From Cucumis sativus (taxonomy: Eukaryota; Streptophyta; Magnoliopsida; Cucurbitales; Cucurbitaceae): a stretch of DNA of 64,000 bases. Where the stretch lies: contig NC_026657.2 in NCBI RefSeq assembly GCF_000004075.3, positions 27,746,408 through 27,810,407 of the forward strand. The letters run 5' to 3'. Position 1 is the first letter of the stretch. Each line of letters begins with the position of its first letter. Of this stretch, positions 36,581 through 49,826 are shown in pieces. A model generated the notes under the pieces. That model did no database searches. It was not told where the DNA came from and saw nothing but the letters and a program-made list of their open reading frames with translations. The position numbers and the translations under genes were made by a program.

Positions 36581-39500
36581 TCATTTCCTCTTTCCCACAC
36601 AATATCCACCAGCAGAGTGAGTGAGAGAGATAATTGATGCCAATCAAAGAGGATCATCATCTTTTGATATTTTAAGAATAATAGAATAATGATGATTATA
36701 TTTGGAGAAATCTCTCTTTCTCTTTTTCTTTTTTCTTTTAATTAATTTAAGAAAGATCCAATATATGTTTTAGAGGGTAAAGTAACTTTAGATTAAAAAT
36801 AATTGACATGACTTCTTCTATCCTATATGTGAGAGGTTTGATCTCTTCCATCTTTGATAATAATAATAATAATATAGACACAAACATGTTAATATTTGAA
36901 GGTCACTATGATAATTGTTTAAGTCTTGTTTGGTAACCATTTAAATTTTAAAATTATGATTGTTTTTTTCCTAATTTATCTTATTCGCGAGCAAATATTT
37001 GAACTATTATTAACTAATTTTTAAAACAAATAAGCTTTTTGAACTATTTTTTTTTTTAGATTTCAAATTCTGGGTTTGATTAAAAAATCTTAGAAATTAG
37101 AAAATGTTTTAAGTTTTCTTATATAAATTTTCAGATATCCATTCATTAAATGTGACAGTGGAAATTTATGAACAATCCACATTTTAACATTCAGCAAGGT
37201 TAAGATGCTAAATTATATATATATATATATATATATTAGTATAAATTAAGGGAAGAGATTTGAACACGAAGGTGGCTAAATATATATATATATATATATA
37301 TATATTCTATTTAGGTTATTAAAATTTATCTATAATAGTTAAACCAATATAAAAATTGAAGTGAATGATTATATACATAATGGTCTAAAATTTGAAACCC
37401 ACCATACATACACATAAAAACATCAAATCAAATTATAAAATATGCACACTCACAAGCCAAAAAGAAAAAAAACATGAAAAAGTTCCCAACTTTAAGGGTA
37501 TGTTATTTAAATATTTATTCATGAAGTGGTAAAAATTTGGTAGATAAACCTAATCTTAATTCTATAAGTCGAAATTGGGTGCTACGTAGGATTCCAAACT
37601 AATATTATATTTCCCAATCTAAACTTTATACTTATTTGAATATTATTTATTTATTTTTATAATCTTAAAGTTCCAACGGGTAAGATACTATATATTTTAC
37701 CTCACCATTAATTATATTTATAGCAATTTACAATCCTTCTGAAAAAAAAAGCACTTTATAATCTTATCGACATATCATGAACAACATATACCACAAATTA
37801 ACTTGATTTAATATATCATCTTTATTAGTTATATATTTACTTAGTATCGTATTTTATCTATTCTTAATATCTTTTAGGAATACAAAAGTTACAAGTACAC
37901 GTAACATATTCTATATATAATACTTATATCGAGACTCTTTAAGAGTTAAGGGCAGACAAATTTGCAAAAAGAAGAAAGAGAAAAACATATTAAACCTCCA
38001 ACTTTTCCTATATAAAACTTTCACACACCCTAAAAGCTTCATCGGATTAGGTGACAACAATATAAAAAACTCAAAAATTTACACTTTACACTTTTTTTCA
38101 TAGAATGGGAAGATTTAAGGAGATTTATAATGTTTTTTTTTTTTTTAGAGTTTAAGTGTAATATGCTTTAACTAATCATTTAAGTGAAAGATTAAATACA
38201 TTTATTTGAACTTAAAAATTGAAATCAAGAATATTCTATTGAGTTTAACAATATAAATAGTGGGAAATGTAGGAAATGTAGGAAAAGAATAAATATAAAA
38301 TTAAAAAAAAAAGTGTGTTTATAAAGAGACTTTAAGCAATAATAAAAAAAATGATTGTAATTAATTAGTCCACTTTGAAAATGGGATTAATAATGAAAGA
38401 AGAGTTTGAGTCTATCTCTCATCTTATATGCAATCATAATGGACTTATTCAAACCGTACAAGAAGCAAAAAAGAAAGTACTTTCATATTCTAGAAGACTA
38501 CAATAAATAAATATAGATTTAATTTATAATAACAATTCTTAGTGGAAATTGTACAATTAGAACTAATAGCAGTCTGTATCATCTTTTCATATTTTTTCTA
38601 TTTTATATGCTTAAAAGTTGTGAAAAATAGAGACAAAGTTTTGGAAAATAACATAAATATTAGAGATGAATCATTATATTTAATAGAAATTTTTTATTGC
38701 AAAAATCAAGGACCAACTCTTTTTTTTTTCCTTATATTTTGAAACTTTTTTATTAATTGAAGTTTCATATTTTAATTTGTACCATAGTTATCTTTGAATT
38801 TTTAGAAACATAAAATTTATTTATCCAATCAAAGTAGTATATATTATTCCTTAGTTTAGTAAGTAAATAAAAATATATATTTAAATCCATCAATAACAAT
38901 AAAATAAGATAAGATATTAAATACGTAATGTTCTAAGTTTAGGAAAAGACATAAACGAAGTAATGTCACATTCGAATGAGAAGGATCATAAGAACATGAA
39001 GTACGGATTATAAGAACATGAAGTACGGTAAATGAAAGACTTAAAAGAATTTGAAAATCATTACCTATATTAACAAAGTGTACATTCCTATTCGATGACT
39101 CAATTATAAAAATTCCTTTACTTTGGAGCCATCCTACATTCAGTGACCTTATGAAAATTTTCTTAAGGATTCATGTGAATGAATACTAATTACGTTGGAA
39201 TTAGACTCATATTGGTTTGTATTGATAGCTTTCACAACTTTGATAAGTCTTTAAGACAAGCAAATATGATGTTATTAGATGGCAAATTTAATGCCGGAGA
39301 ATGTCAGGGTCACATCAGTTGCCAAATTGAGAATCGTTTATACAAAATATCATAAAATGACATTTTAATTAAAAACATAATTACTTTATAACACAACGAG
39401 AAACAAAGGATGAAAATAAAGTTTACGTAACTCAATTTATTCTAACAATTGACAGTGTATTTACTAAATAAAAAATGAGTTTCAATTAATCTCATTCTAA

Positions 39501-42500
39501 TTTTAGATCCTCTTTGAAATTAATCCATCTCATACTCATTCTAATCACTATTACATTTTAATTCAACCTGGAATAACAAAGGTTTGAGCTTTTATTATTA
39601 TTACATTTTTAAAAAACATATTATATTGATTCTCCATAATGCCAAGCAAGCTCGAGATGGAAACTTTAAGAGAAGAAACGTTTGTACACATGATTTTGGT
39701 GATGCCTTCCTTTTTTTCATTCAAAATTACTCCAATTGATCATGCTCCCATGCATTTGCTCTTTTACATTTTCCTCTTTTCTTTTTTCTTTTTTCTTTTC
39801 TTCAATCTAACCTAACCTAAGTCTATAAAATAATATTTTTTCTAAAAATATTTTTAAATAAACGATGATTAATCATGGTAAAACATGGTATAATGGACAA
39901 ACTATTTACACTATACAGTATAGTTAAAACTATTTACACTATACAGTATAATTATTTAGTGGTTTTTCTTTTTTTCTTTTTGCTATATAAAGTATAAATA
40001 GTTTATATTTTTTATTATTTTTAGAAAAACAAAGTAAAGTCACTTTATCTTGAAATGCCCTTCTTCAACATCTAAACCATTAGAGAAAGAAAAAGAAAAA
40101 AAAAATGTTAATGTCCGCCACAAAGTGAAGTTGATGAAGTGATGAAGGGAAGGCGTGGATTAAGTCCACTTCATGAATTCCTATTTATGTCTCCTTTGTC
40201 CTTATTCTATCAAATTTCATTCTTTTTTTTTAGATACAACTCTCTAAACCCTTTCATTTTTGTTTAATTTTAGTCCACATATATATTTCTTTTCATTTTA
40301 ACTTATGTATTTATTATTTATTTTAAATTTAAGCATTATTATTACTATTTTATAAAACCACAAAAAAGTCATATTAATGACACTGGTATAAAATACAATA
40401 CACTCATTCAAGTAGAATACACAAAAGCAACATAAAAAAGAGGTTGAAGAACAATAATAATCCATAAAATGCAATAGTATAAATAGCAACTGACGATAAA
40501 AAAGATTAAAGAAAAAAAAAACGAAGATAATGTTAAAACTTATTGTTAAATTGTATATTCAATAGGGTTATATATTTAACAAGATTCAGTAGGGATTGAG
40601 ATATGATGATGAAGATCAAATGATTTTAGGATATGATATTTTATTATTTTTTTATTATAGTTTTGGGTAAGGGAATATATACATTAAATTGGGGTTTGTT
40701 TGATTTTAAGTTCGTGAAAATATTAGATTAGTGGTTTATCTTTTTTCCTTCAAAAATGTCAACATAAAAGTATAGATATATTAAATTGTATATCAAATAC
40801 GTCAATATAAGAGTAGATATATCAAATTGTGTGTCACATATATACATATACATATTTAAATGTATGGATATCTAATACGCCCTTCTTTACCTCATATGAA
40901 ATGGTTATACTTTAAAGGTTTTAGGTTTGTTGTTAGTATTTTAAATAAAGTGTGAACTAACTCAAATTTTTATCTAAAGTTTTTATTTTTTGCTCTTCTC
41001 TTTTAGTCATAAGTTTAATATATCACTAAACAATTTAAATTGTCACAACCACTACAAAAGATAGAAAAAAAGAAAAAAAGAAAAAAAAAACATATTCAAT
41101 CCACTATACTCGAATTAATAATTAAAACATTGATTCTACTAATAAAATTTCCATATCGAATATGATGAAATTAAGAATTTATAGCTTCTACGCGTTTTTT
41201 TTCTATGTAATTAATTGTTGAAGACGATGGTTTAAGAGATTTTTTTTTATAAAAATAGAAAAATTTGATAAACTATTTACTTTTTATAGAATAAAACCAC
41301 TTAAACAAAATTTATTATTTCAGGTAAATATTTTGTTTCGTTTTTGATAATTTTTGTTTAAAAGAATTAACATCCTTAAAATACCACCATGATTCTAAAT
41401 TTATAAGAACAAATTAAAAAGAAGAGAAAAGAAAAAGACTCATATATATGGTTCAAACATGCATGCTTGGAAAAAATGCTTGAAAAAAAAAATTGCCCAT
41501 GGGTGACAAAAACATTTTTCCAATGCAATTACTTATAATATAAATCATGAAGCCACTCATTTGGATTATGACATATCAATTAACCCAACCTCTCCACTCC
41601 AGCTTTTTGTGTAAGGACTTCCAATTCCAAGAAATTATATATTAAAGAAAAAAATAATAACTTGATTTGAAATATTGGAAGATTGTTTAGGTTAATGTCA
41701 CCATCTTTTGATAATAAACATAAAATTATCAATCTTAATTTTTTCACCATTATCAGTTGATGGATGAGATTTTCTTTCATAGAGATTGAAAACGTTCAAT
41801 TCTCTTTATCCCTATTGGTAAAGTTATATTAAACAAAAATCATTGAAACGGGTTATAAAGTTTTGCATGAAAATAATTCTTTTCGAACTAAAATATGGAT
41901 GGATCATAGTTCAATAGTAATGGACATGTGATTTCTTCCTGTAAAAGTCGTGATTCAAATCTTTATAACCTATATTTGTATAGTAAAATCACTTTAACCT
42001 AAGATAGCACACCCAAATCCCACTCGTCGTAATTGTTAGGATTTTAATTAAAGGTTAAACATATCGTTCTAGGTATTATATACTTTACATTTCATTCCAT
42101 AATTATTACAAGTTCAAATGTCTAAGTTACTTAACATACTTCATATACACATGAATCTTAAAAAATTAACCATTATCATTAATATAAAGTACTTAACAAG
42201 CCTTTGTCAAATTAGGTAAAATGATATGATAATAATTTCTAGTCAATAAAAAGGCACAACCTAAAGGTATTAATTTTAAATACAATAAAACTAAAATTTA
42301 CAAAATATAGCATAAGTAATCAGATTTTATTATGCTTGGATATTTTGAAATTTCTAAAAAAAAAAAGTTAAAAAACGCAATAAACTAATAGCCATTAGTT
42401 AATTAAAAAAATGAAGAATGAGATGTTTTTCTCTACTAAATAAACAGAAGTAACATAAAGAGATTCTTTAGTATATGCCCCAACTCAAAAGAACCACTTA

Positions 42501-45030
42501 AATTAGCCTATTTTCAATTAAATGAAAAGTTATTTAAGAATATTTTACCTACCAAAAAGTAAGAATCAAAATTCTAATTAATTATAATGGTACAAAATGA
42601 GGTACTAAAAAATATCTTAAATATAATACATATAAAAGCAATTTCTTTGTAAACTTTGTGTAATTTATGTATAAAGTTTTCTAATTTTTTTGAAAAAAAA
42701 AAAAAAAGCAACTCCACATCCATCAATTCACACAAATATCTTAGAAGATAAATTAAGAGTTGAAATATATAAAATGACAGTAAGAAAGCCACTCAGAATT
42801 TTTTGTTTCATAATTAGCTTAATAGTTTAAATGAACTTTTGGTGCAAATTTATTTCTATTGGCCATTTTATTTTAAGATAATATTGTGTGGACACAAGGA
42901 TTAATTCACTGTAAAATTATATTACTTTCTCTTTTCTTCTTCTTTGATTTCTTCAACTTTTACTTTTTTGTTGGACTTTTTCCAACTAAAATATAGCCAA
43001 CAATTTTGGTGGTGATAATCACTCAAAGGGCTTCAATTTTGTTTAAAATCTTCTTTGCTTTTTTTCTTTAAATTTTTTTTCTATGCTATGTAATCTTTTC
43101 TTTTTAAAAAATTACATTTTATTATTGGCCAAATTTTTTAAAAAACTACTCTCTTTTAACTTTTTTTTTTCCAGACCGATTTGAAGTGTTTTTGAAAAGG
43201 CCAAAAATACAAATTAAGAGAATATATATGTTTATTCCCACTTTTTTTCTCCTTATATTTTAAAGTTGTTTTCATATTGTTCCAAAACGTGATGGTTTTA
43301 ATTAGGTAAAGAAAATACATTTGATCCAATAAAATTGAATTAAAAGTGTTTTTACCACTCCTAAACTAATCTTTATGTTATCTTAAACTTATCATGGTCT
43401 AACTTTTATCTCGTACCATTTTTCTTGGCAACTTTTTCCTTTTCTTGTGCACATTTACTCTCTTTCATTAAATGCATTTTTTATTACTATAGTTAACTCT
43501 ACACGTATAACTTTCAAACGTGTGGAGGACAAAGGCTATAAAAGTTAATCACGTGTGTTGATAAAATCTTAATTCGAATGTGGAAGGAAAATGAAAAGTG
43601 GTGCGAAACGTACCATATAATAATTTTGTGAGTGTCGAAAATTTATTTTGTATTTATATTTTGATGGATAGGAAAAAAAAAAGAACAAAACGACACCTTG
43701 GTGATGAAAATGGTGGACTTGAAAATGGATGAGAGCTTGATTATCACTAAGAAACCAGAATGATACTGAATGTGAAATGGACACTAGGGTACTAGTTTCC
43801 AATCATGAACTCTAAACACACTAAGGAAATTTGTTGGAGATGGTTTTGACATGAAAATTCTGACAATCAATATATATATATACACTTTCGTACGTGGTGA
43901 TTGCATTGTCTCTTTCAACCAAATCTTAAATGTGGCAAAAAAAAAAAAAAAAAACCTAATTGTGTTTACCATAGTTGAATCCACTAATACTATTATGTAT
44001 GTATTGTTTTTTTCTTATTAATTGTGATATCATGAATGAGACCCATTAACTAACGATGCATAAATAACAATTTAAGTTACGGCCATGGAAAAAAGTATAA
44101 TTCGATTAGTGTTTGTCAAGGTTAGAAAAAAAATGAAATTCTCTCCTTTTCTTTCATCCACTATCTATGTTTTTCTTTTGCTCGTAATTGGATGGCATGA
44201 TTAGTAGGAGATTACTCTCATTTTGTTTTCGGTATATGCAAACATATCATTAGAAACCAAACATACAAGTTAAATAATTAGATAAAAACTAGGATAAATC
44301 ATATCATTATAGAAATATGAAAAACGTATGTATTATTGTCGTAACAAGCTTGATGAATTTGGTTTGAGAAATTTAAAGATGAGAGGAAGGGGGAAGAGTT
44401 TTTGTTTAGTGGTTTCATTTCATATTATATGATGGGTGTTTCCAAAGTGGTGAATGGTCACGCCCAACAGCTATGGTGACCTTAATGCCCTAACTCTAAT
44501 TTTTGCTTTCTACAATAACACAACAATAATCATTAAGAAAACATAAAACATTCTGCTGTTTTTTCGGTTATCTGTCTCTTCAATTTTTATACTATTGGGA
44601 CGGACCCCTACTCATGTATTACTAACCATTCATATTCATTTTTTTTCCAATTTTAGAAAATTTTGGACCATAACTTTATTTGTGTTATTTGATAGTGTAT
44701 GGTGAGAGAGGGAATCAAATTTGGTTGCTTGGATATAATGTCATTTTGGAGTGTGTTTGAAAAGAAGAAACTTTGAGAAGTGTATCTTTGTAATAGTAAG
44801 ATATTGTTTATTTCGATAGTAAGCGTAATTGTAATAATTTGAAGGAAAAAAAACCTCAATAATTGACCTACTAATGGATTAGAGAGATGTTATTTTCAAT
44901 CACCTTAATTTTATATATATTTTTTAAATATCTTTAGAAATTTTAAGTTTATACATAACTTTTGATATTCGTATAGAAATAGATGAGTGTTTTTATTTTC
45001 TTTTTTCTTTTTAACTTTGAATTTAATAAT
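36581..45030. other. Gene-poor AT-rich region
   Basis: No supportable gene. It contains two (TA)n tracts (37212-37236 and about 37281-37304), a 22-23-bp tandem duplication at about 38987-39027, a foldback segment at 39838-40040 and many homopolymers. A degenerate box B-like word (GTGATTCAAATC, about 41949-41960) hints at another decayed SINE. Confidence 0.5.
39838..40040. repeat. Foldback element with internal 28-bp tandem repeat
   Basis: TTTTTCTAAAAATATTTT on the left pairs with AATTTTTAGAAAAAC-type sequence on the right, and AAACTATTTACACTATA pairs with TATAAAGTATAAATAGTTT. Between them, ACTATTTACACTATACAGTA repeats at 39901 and 39929 (period 28). The arrangement resembles a small MITE of about 200 bp. 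Confidence 0.4.
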
Positions 45031-45035
45031 AATAT

Positions 45036-45105
45036 TTGGGAGGAGAGTGATTTGAACCTTAAAAGAATAAACCATAACCAATAGCTTAATTAGAGCTATG
45101 GTCAA
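45036..45105 (-). mobile_element. Possible tRNA-derived SINE remnant
   Basis: Read on the minus strand, AAGCTATTGGTTATGG resembles box A and AAGGTTCAAATCACTC resembles box B (GGTTCRANNCC), at a spacing of about 20 bp. The sequence does not fold into a tRNA. It is a low-confidence SINE call. Confidence 0.3.
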
Positions 45106-45299
45106 GTGTTAACTATGAGTAATCAATTATTTCATTCATGTCATTTGTTTCTTTACTGGATAACATGAATGATACATCAATTTTGAATCGAAGAATATTG
45201 TTTTGTTTTATCCACATAGCTTATTAAATAGTTTGGTAGCCAAAATTTATTATACATGATCATCCATATCGTTAAAGAAAAATATTAATTATGATTCTG

Positions 45300-45922
45300 A
45301 TTACTTTTTTAGGATTGAAGTTTATGGTAAGAGTATTGTTTTTATTAGACTGACTATTCAAAATCAGTTGTAAACTCGTGAAGATAATGGTGCTATTCTA
45401 ATATCCCTTAATGACTATCTTCTATGTAACGTTGGTGTGGTGTCTAAGAGTGTTCTATTTGTAAGGCTATTTAGAGGGCCATGGGCTAGCATCCGTTGGT
45501 GGGTTAGAGCCTATAGGATATCATATTGGGATAAGATCTCATTTGGATTTTTCATGTTAGTGAGAGATGTAAGGTTTGAAGAGTTACTTGGTGTACTGAC
45601 TGTTATTTATCATATTTTGCGCTAACACAATAGGTATGTCCATTGTGTCCCTTTTTATACCCGTTAAAGATTAGTCTGAAAATTTCAAATTGAGTGATTT
45701 TATATGTTGATCTAAGTAGTTGGGGCTTTTTCCCGTGAGAAACCAAGTAAATTTCTCCTTAGAACCTTTTTCCTTGAGTTGTGTGTAGTGTTGTTTCTTT
45801 TCTGAATTCGATTGTTTGCTTGTTTTTTTACATTGTTTTTAGTTCTTTGTTTGTGCATGCCTGGGTGGGATGTGAAGTCCTCGCTCTTTTTAGCAATACA
45901 TTACTTTACAAAAAAAAAAAAA
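45300..45922 (+). mobile_element. Unidentified retroposed or transposon-derived fragment
   Basis: GC content is clearly above the flanks. A frame at 45437-45625 reads LFRGPWASIRWWVRAYRIS and continues to a stop; its first codon is not a convincing gene start. The segment ends in a T-rich, 3'-UTR-like region and a run of 13 A at about 45910-45922, as expected for a retroposed 3' end. No target-site duplication was found and I cannot name the family. Confidence 0.3.
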
Positions 45923-46007
45923 GATCTAAATTTCTAGTACCACACAACTTATAGTATAATATTTTCATCATTTACTAAGAAGCAAAATTTGGTGGTTAAC
46001 ATGATAA

Positions 46008-49000
46008 TCAAGAAGTGAAGCAAGTACTATTAAATGATCGGGTGTGAGGGTTTCTATCGTAGGGTTTGCGAAGGAGCAACAAGCATTGGACATGACGATG
46101 AAAATGTGGGCTTATGAATTTCCAAACAACCCTATAATTTGAAATGAAATTGAGTCGAATTGTAAGCTCCAATCCGATCCCTGAATCAAGCTTGTCTTCC
46201 ATGTCCCTCCCCGCACCATACATTGCCTTATTGCTTGTGCCCACACTCAATCGGAACCTCGTCCTTCCACTCTCAGCATACAATCTTGGACCCTATACAT
46301 ATTTCAAATAACCCACACACAAATTCTAAGATTTTAAATTCATTATTGCTGAGCTTAATTAGGAGACATTTGGTTGTCTGCTCTTTAAATAAATAAGCTT
46401 TTCAAGACTATTTTTAAATTTAAAATAAAAATTAATAATTTATTCAAATGGTCCTAATCCAAATAGTTGTAAAAATGTCATTCAATTCTTAACTGGATGT
46501 GCTATAGAATGTAAAGATAACTGTGTAGTAAATAGTATGTAATCTTTAATTTTTGTACGGTGTTAAAAGAAGAAGAATAGTAGAGAGAATAATGAAAGCT
46601 TACTTGTGAAGCTGCAATGGGAAGAGGGCCAAAAGACATATGAAGAGATGGAGGAAGGATGTGAAGGCCAAAAAGCTTAGAGTGATTGTCCACAATTACA
46701 TCCATTGTGCAATTGCATGTTAGAATCTTAGTCCCAACCCCTGTTTTGTCCACTCCTTCCCCTAACATAAACTCTTCTATTTCTCCCACCTGCATATCCA
46801 TCCATCCACATAATTAATTACCCTTTCACTATATTTTAGACACATAATTTAACATATCTAAACATCTATTACACTCAAATTCCAAAACTTATGGACTACA
46901 ACTTTTTCTTTGTAATATAGCCTTAAGAAGATATATTACATGACGCATCTTTGAATATATTTTTTTTAATGTTATTTAAGGGCAAGATTAGTGAAACAGT
47001 TAATAGACTAATAATCTTATGTGGTTTAAGGAACAACAACTATAATTTGAAATTATCATTATTTCTAATACAAAATTATTTGAAAGAATGTTTATCATAT
47101 ACATATTTATTTATCTTTGTTATTATTGGTGTAGACACATATGATACATATAGTTAAATTTTGGAAAATTATAGTATTATAGTGGTACCTGCTACTTAGC
47201 AATCATAACTTTGAGACATTTTGTTGTTAAAAAATTTATTAGTTTATTGGTCATATATTTTATTTTGTGAAACTTCACATAATTTTTAAATTATACTATG
47301 TTAGGCAAACAATTTTTTACTATCATAAATTAATTTGTTGATTTTTTAAAACAATAAGACATGAAAATACATTTGAATAGTGTCTTTTTCTACCTCATAT
47401 TATTATTATTTAACCAATTTCAATAAGAAGAGTAAGGTTTTTGAAAACTAAATTTAAATTTTATTTTAAAGTATTGATACAAAATAGAAGATAGATGAAA
47501 ATTAGAGTGACTAAATGTGGAACATTCATCTGGCATTTGTATCTTTCTATGAATAAGAAGTATCGGGTTTAAATTCTCACCCAACATTTAATACAATACC
47601 TTTAAAAAAAATTAACAAAATTTAAAATATATTTTAACATTAAATATCCCTAACAATTCAAAATTTGAAGATGTGATGAAAACTTAAATTTGTTTAGATA
47701 TTTATTATACAAAAAGTTGGTTTTTTTGTGAGTTTGGAATTAACTAAGTGTATATATATGTGTGTATTTAATTAAGAATTTGAATTTTTAATTGATTGTG
47801 AATATAATTATAATTAATTATCGAAAAATAAGAAGAGTTAATGGTTCATTTGATTGGATGGAAAAAAAATTATGAATTTGACTGTGGAAAGAGAAAATTA
47901 GAATATATATATATATTTTGGGAAATGAAAAGAAAAGAAAATATAAAAAATATTATTATTATTTGGGTTTCTAAATGACGTTGGAATACATCAATCGAAA
48001 ACAAAATGAATAAGGAAAGGTTCTTCATCTTTTTCCTAAGATAATCCATGCCTTCCTTTATAGATTTTGGTTAAAATTGATAAGTTATGTGAGTGGTTTG
48101 GGTCATGCAGTGAGATTTTAAAATCCAAATTCATACTCTAAATTAAGTTTATTATTTGAATTGATTTTAGTTACATGTTTTGAAATGTGGTTGAGGGATT
48201 TTAATTAAAATCCATTAAAGTTAATTGATACTCTAAAAATTAAGTTTATTATTGGAATAATTGATTTTGGTCATATGCCTTTGAAAGGTCCATTGGACAC
48301 ACGATAGTTATTTGTGGTATCTTTTACGGAAAGTTAATGGATTACCTAGCAGGACCTAGTAGCGGGTTCTTATATTTCAACCAAAGGTAAAGGATTAACT
48401 CGAAAGTTAGCAAGTGATAGAAAGAGTATGTAACATGCTATATGAGAACTATTTCGTCTATGCTTCCACTAATGTTTTTAGATAGATTACTTGAGTAATG
48501 ATCCCAACTTGATTATGAAGAAAAAAAATATGGATTATTACACCAACCCAACTCATTTACATCCCTATTTGAGGGTTTGATTTTATCATTTATATGTATA
48601 GCTTTAATTTCTACCATTACAATTTAACATGCACATTTACAAGTTTAGATGTTTCATTTTAATTACCATAAATTTAAAGGTGTATTGTTATGGCAACTAA
48701 CCACCCTACTTTTCAAGGATGGTTTTTGCAATTGTGTATATGTGTACAGACATATGTGTGCACACATATACATATATATGTATATGTATATTATTTGTAT
48801 TTAAGAAAAAATCAATTATACACTAAAACAAGGTTTTACATTCTAATTCTTATGGCATCACTAACCTTTTAGAAGTTATGGAAAAAAAATCCCAGAGGAT
48901 AACCTTGTTATTATTTAAGAATTTGTGTCAAACTTACTAAGCTTATTTATTTATTAATTAAAAAAAACTTACCAAGTTTTATATGAAATTTAAGTAATTA

Positions 49001-49826
49001 TTTATTTAAAAATAAAACATACTATAGGTCCTAATTTGTTTGAAACAATTTAATCTTTAACATTTTATCATAAATGAAATGTAAGGACGAATGTGTAATA
49101 TATAAAGTTTGTATAATTAAATAGGACCAATTTGAGAGTCATACAATACAAATAGGACAGAAAATGTATGATTTCAATATTAAAGTTTAAAAAAATGTAT
49201 ATAAATTATAAAGAAAAAATAAAAATTTGAAGAAAAAAGAAAAGAAAAATTACCTTAACAGTAATGATTGGTGAAGGAGGATTAGTGACAATGTAAAAGA
49301 CAAGCAAAGCAATTCCCATGCTGAAAATTGCCCTCCAACTCAATTGCAAGCAAATCCATGCATTAGAATCCGAATTCCTATACGTAAAATACCTCTTCCA
49401 ACAACCTCTTTTTCTCTTCCCATAATACCCTTCCTCGTTTCCCTCCCCTTCCTCCTCTTCCTCCTCGCAATCTCCACCATTGCCACGACCCACAATCAGC
49501 CGAGCCTCGCCATTGTCTGTCCCAGCCCCATGGTTTGAGCCACGGGAGGACGAGTAGTGGGAGAGAGTAAAGCGAGAGGCTTCCTGCGTCGGGTTGCGGT
49601 GGTGGTGGTGATGGGCGTTGGGAAAAGTGTCGGAGGGGAGAGGGGAGTGGCAAGTGGAGACCTCGGCAGGGTTCCGAATGTCGGAGCTGTTGGCGTGGGA
49701 GAGAGTGGAGGGGCTTTGTACGTAGTAAGCACATGGATAAGAGTGGAAGAGAACGGCTTCTTGCTCTTCGGCAGTCTCCATCACGGCGGCGGACAGAGTG
49801 GCGGAGAGATGATTTCTCTCTGACAT
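46008..49826 (-). CDS. Single-pass membrane LEA-2 protein with YYVQSPST motif
   Basis: Exons: 49254-49826, 46604-46789 and 46008-46292, all phase 0 with GT/AG introns, giving 347 residues. The start is the ATG of MSERNHLSAT; the in-frame sequence upstream lacks an ATG. The cytosolic N-terminus carries YYVQSPST (residues 34-41), a His run, an acidic run (about 121-132) and a basic KRKRGCWKR. One membrane helix lies at about 158-181. The outer part matches the LEA-2/NHL fold (FMLGEGVDKTGVGTKILTCN, KLFGLHILPPSL, VGTSNKAMYGAGRDM). The VQSP motif, single helix and LEA-2 domain are shared with Arabidopsis CC proteins (companions of cellulose synthase, e.g. At1g45688), which bind microtubules through the N-terminus and aid cellulose synthesis under stress. 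Membership of that exact clade is not proven. Intron 1 is 2,464 bp. Confidence 0.85.
46790..49253 (-). other. Large first intron of the LEA-2 gene
   Basis: 2,464 bp, AT-rich, with no conserved exon visible. It holds an alternating purine-pyrimidine tract with nested perfect palindromes at 48731-48790 and a degenerate SINE box B-like word at about 47555. Confidence 0.6.
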
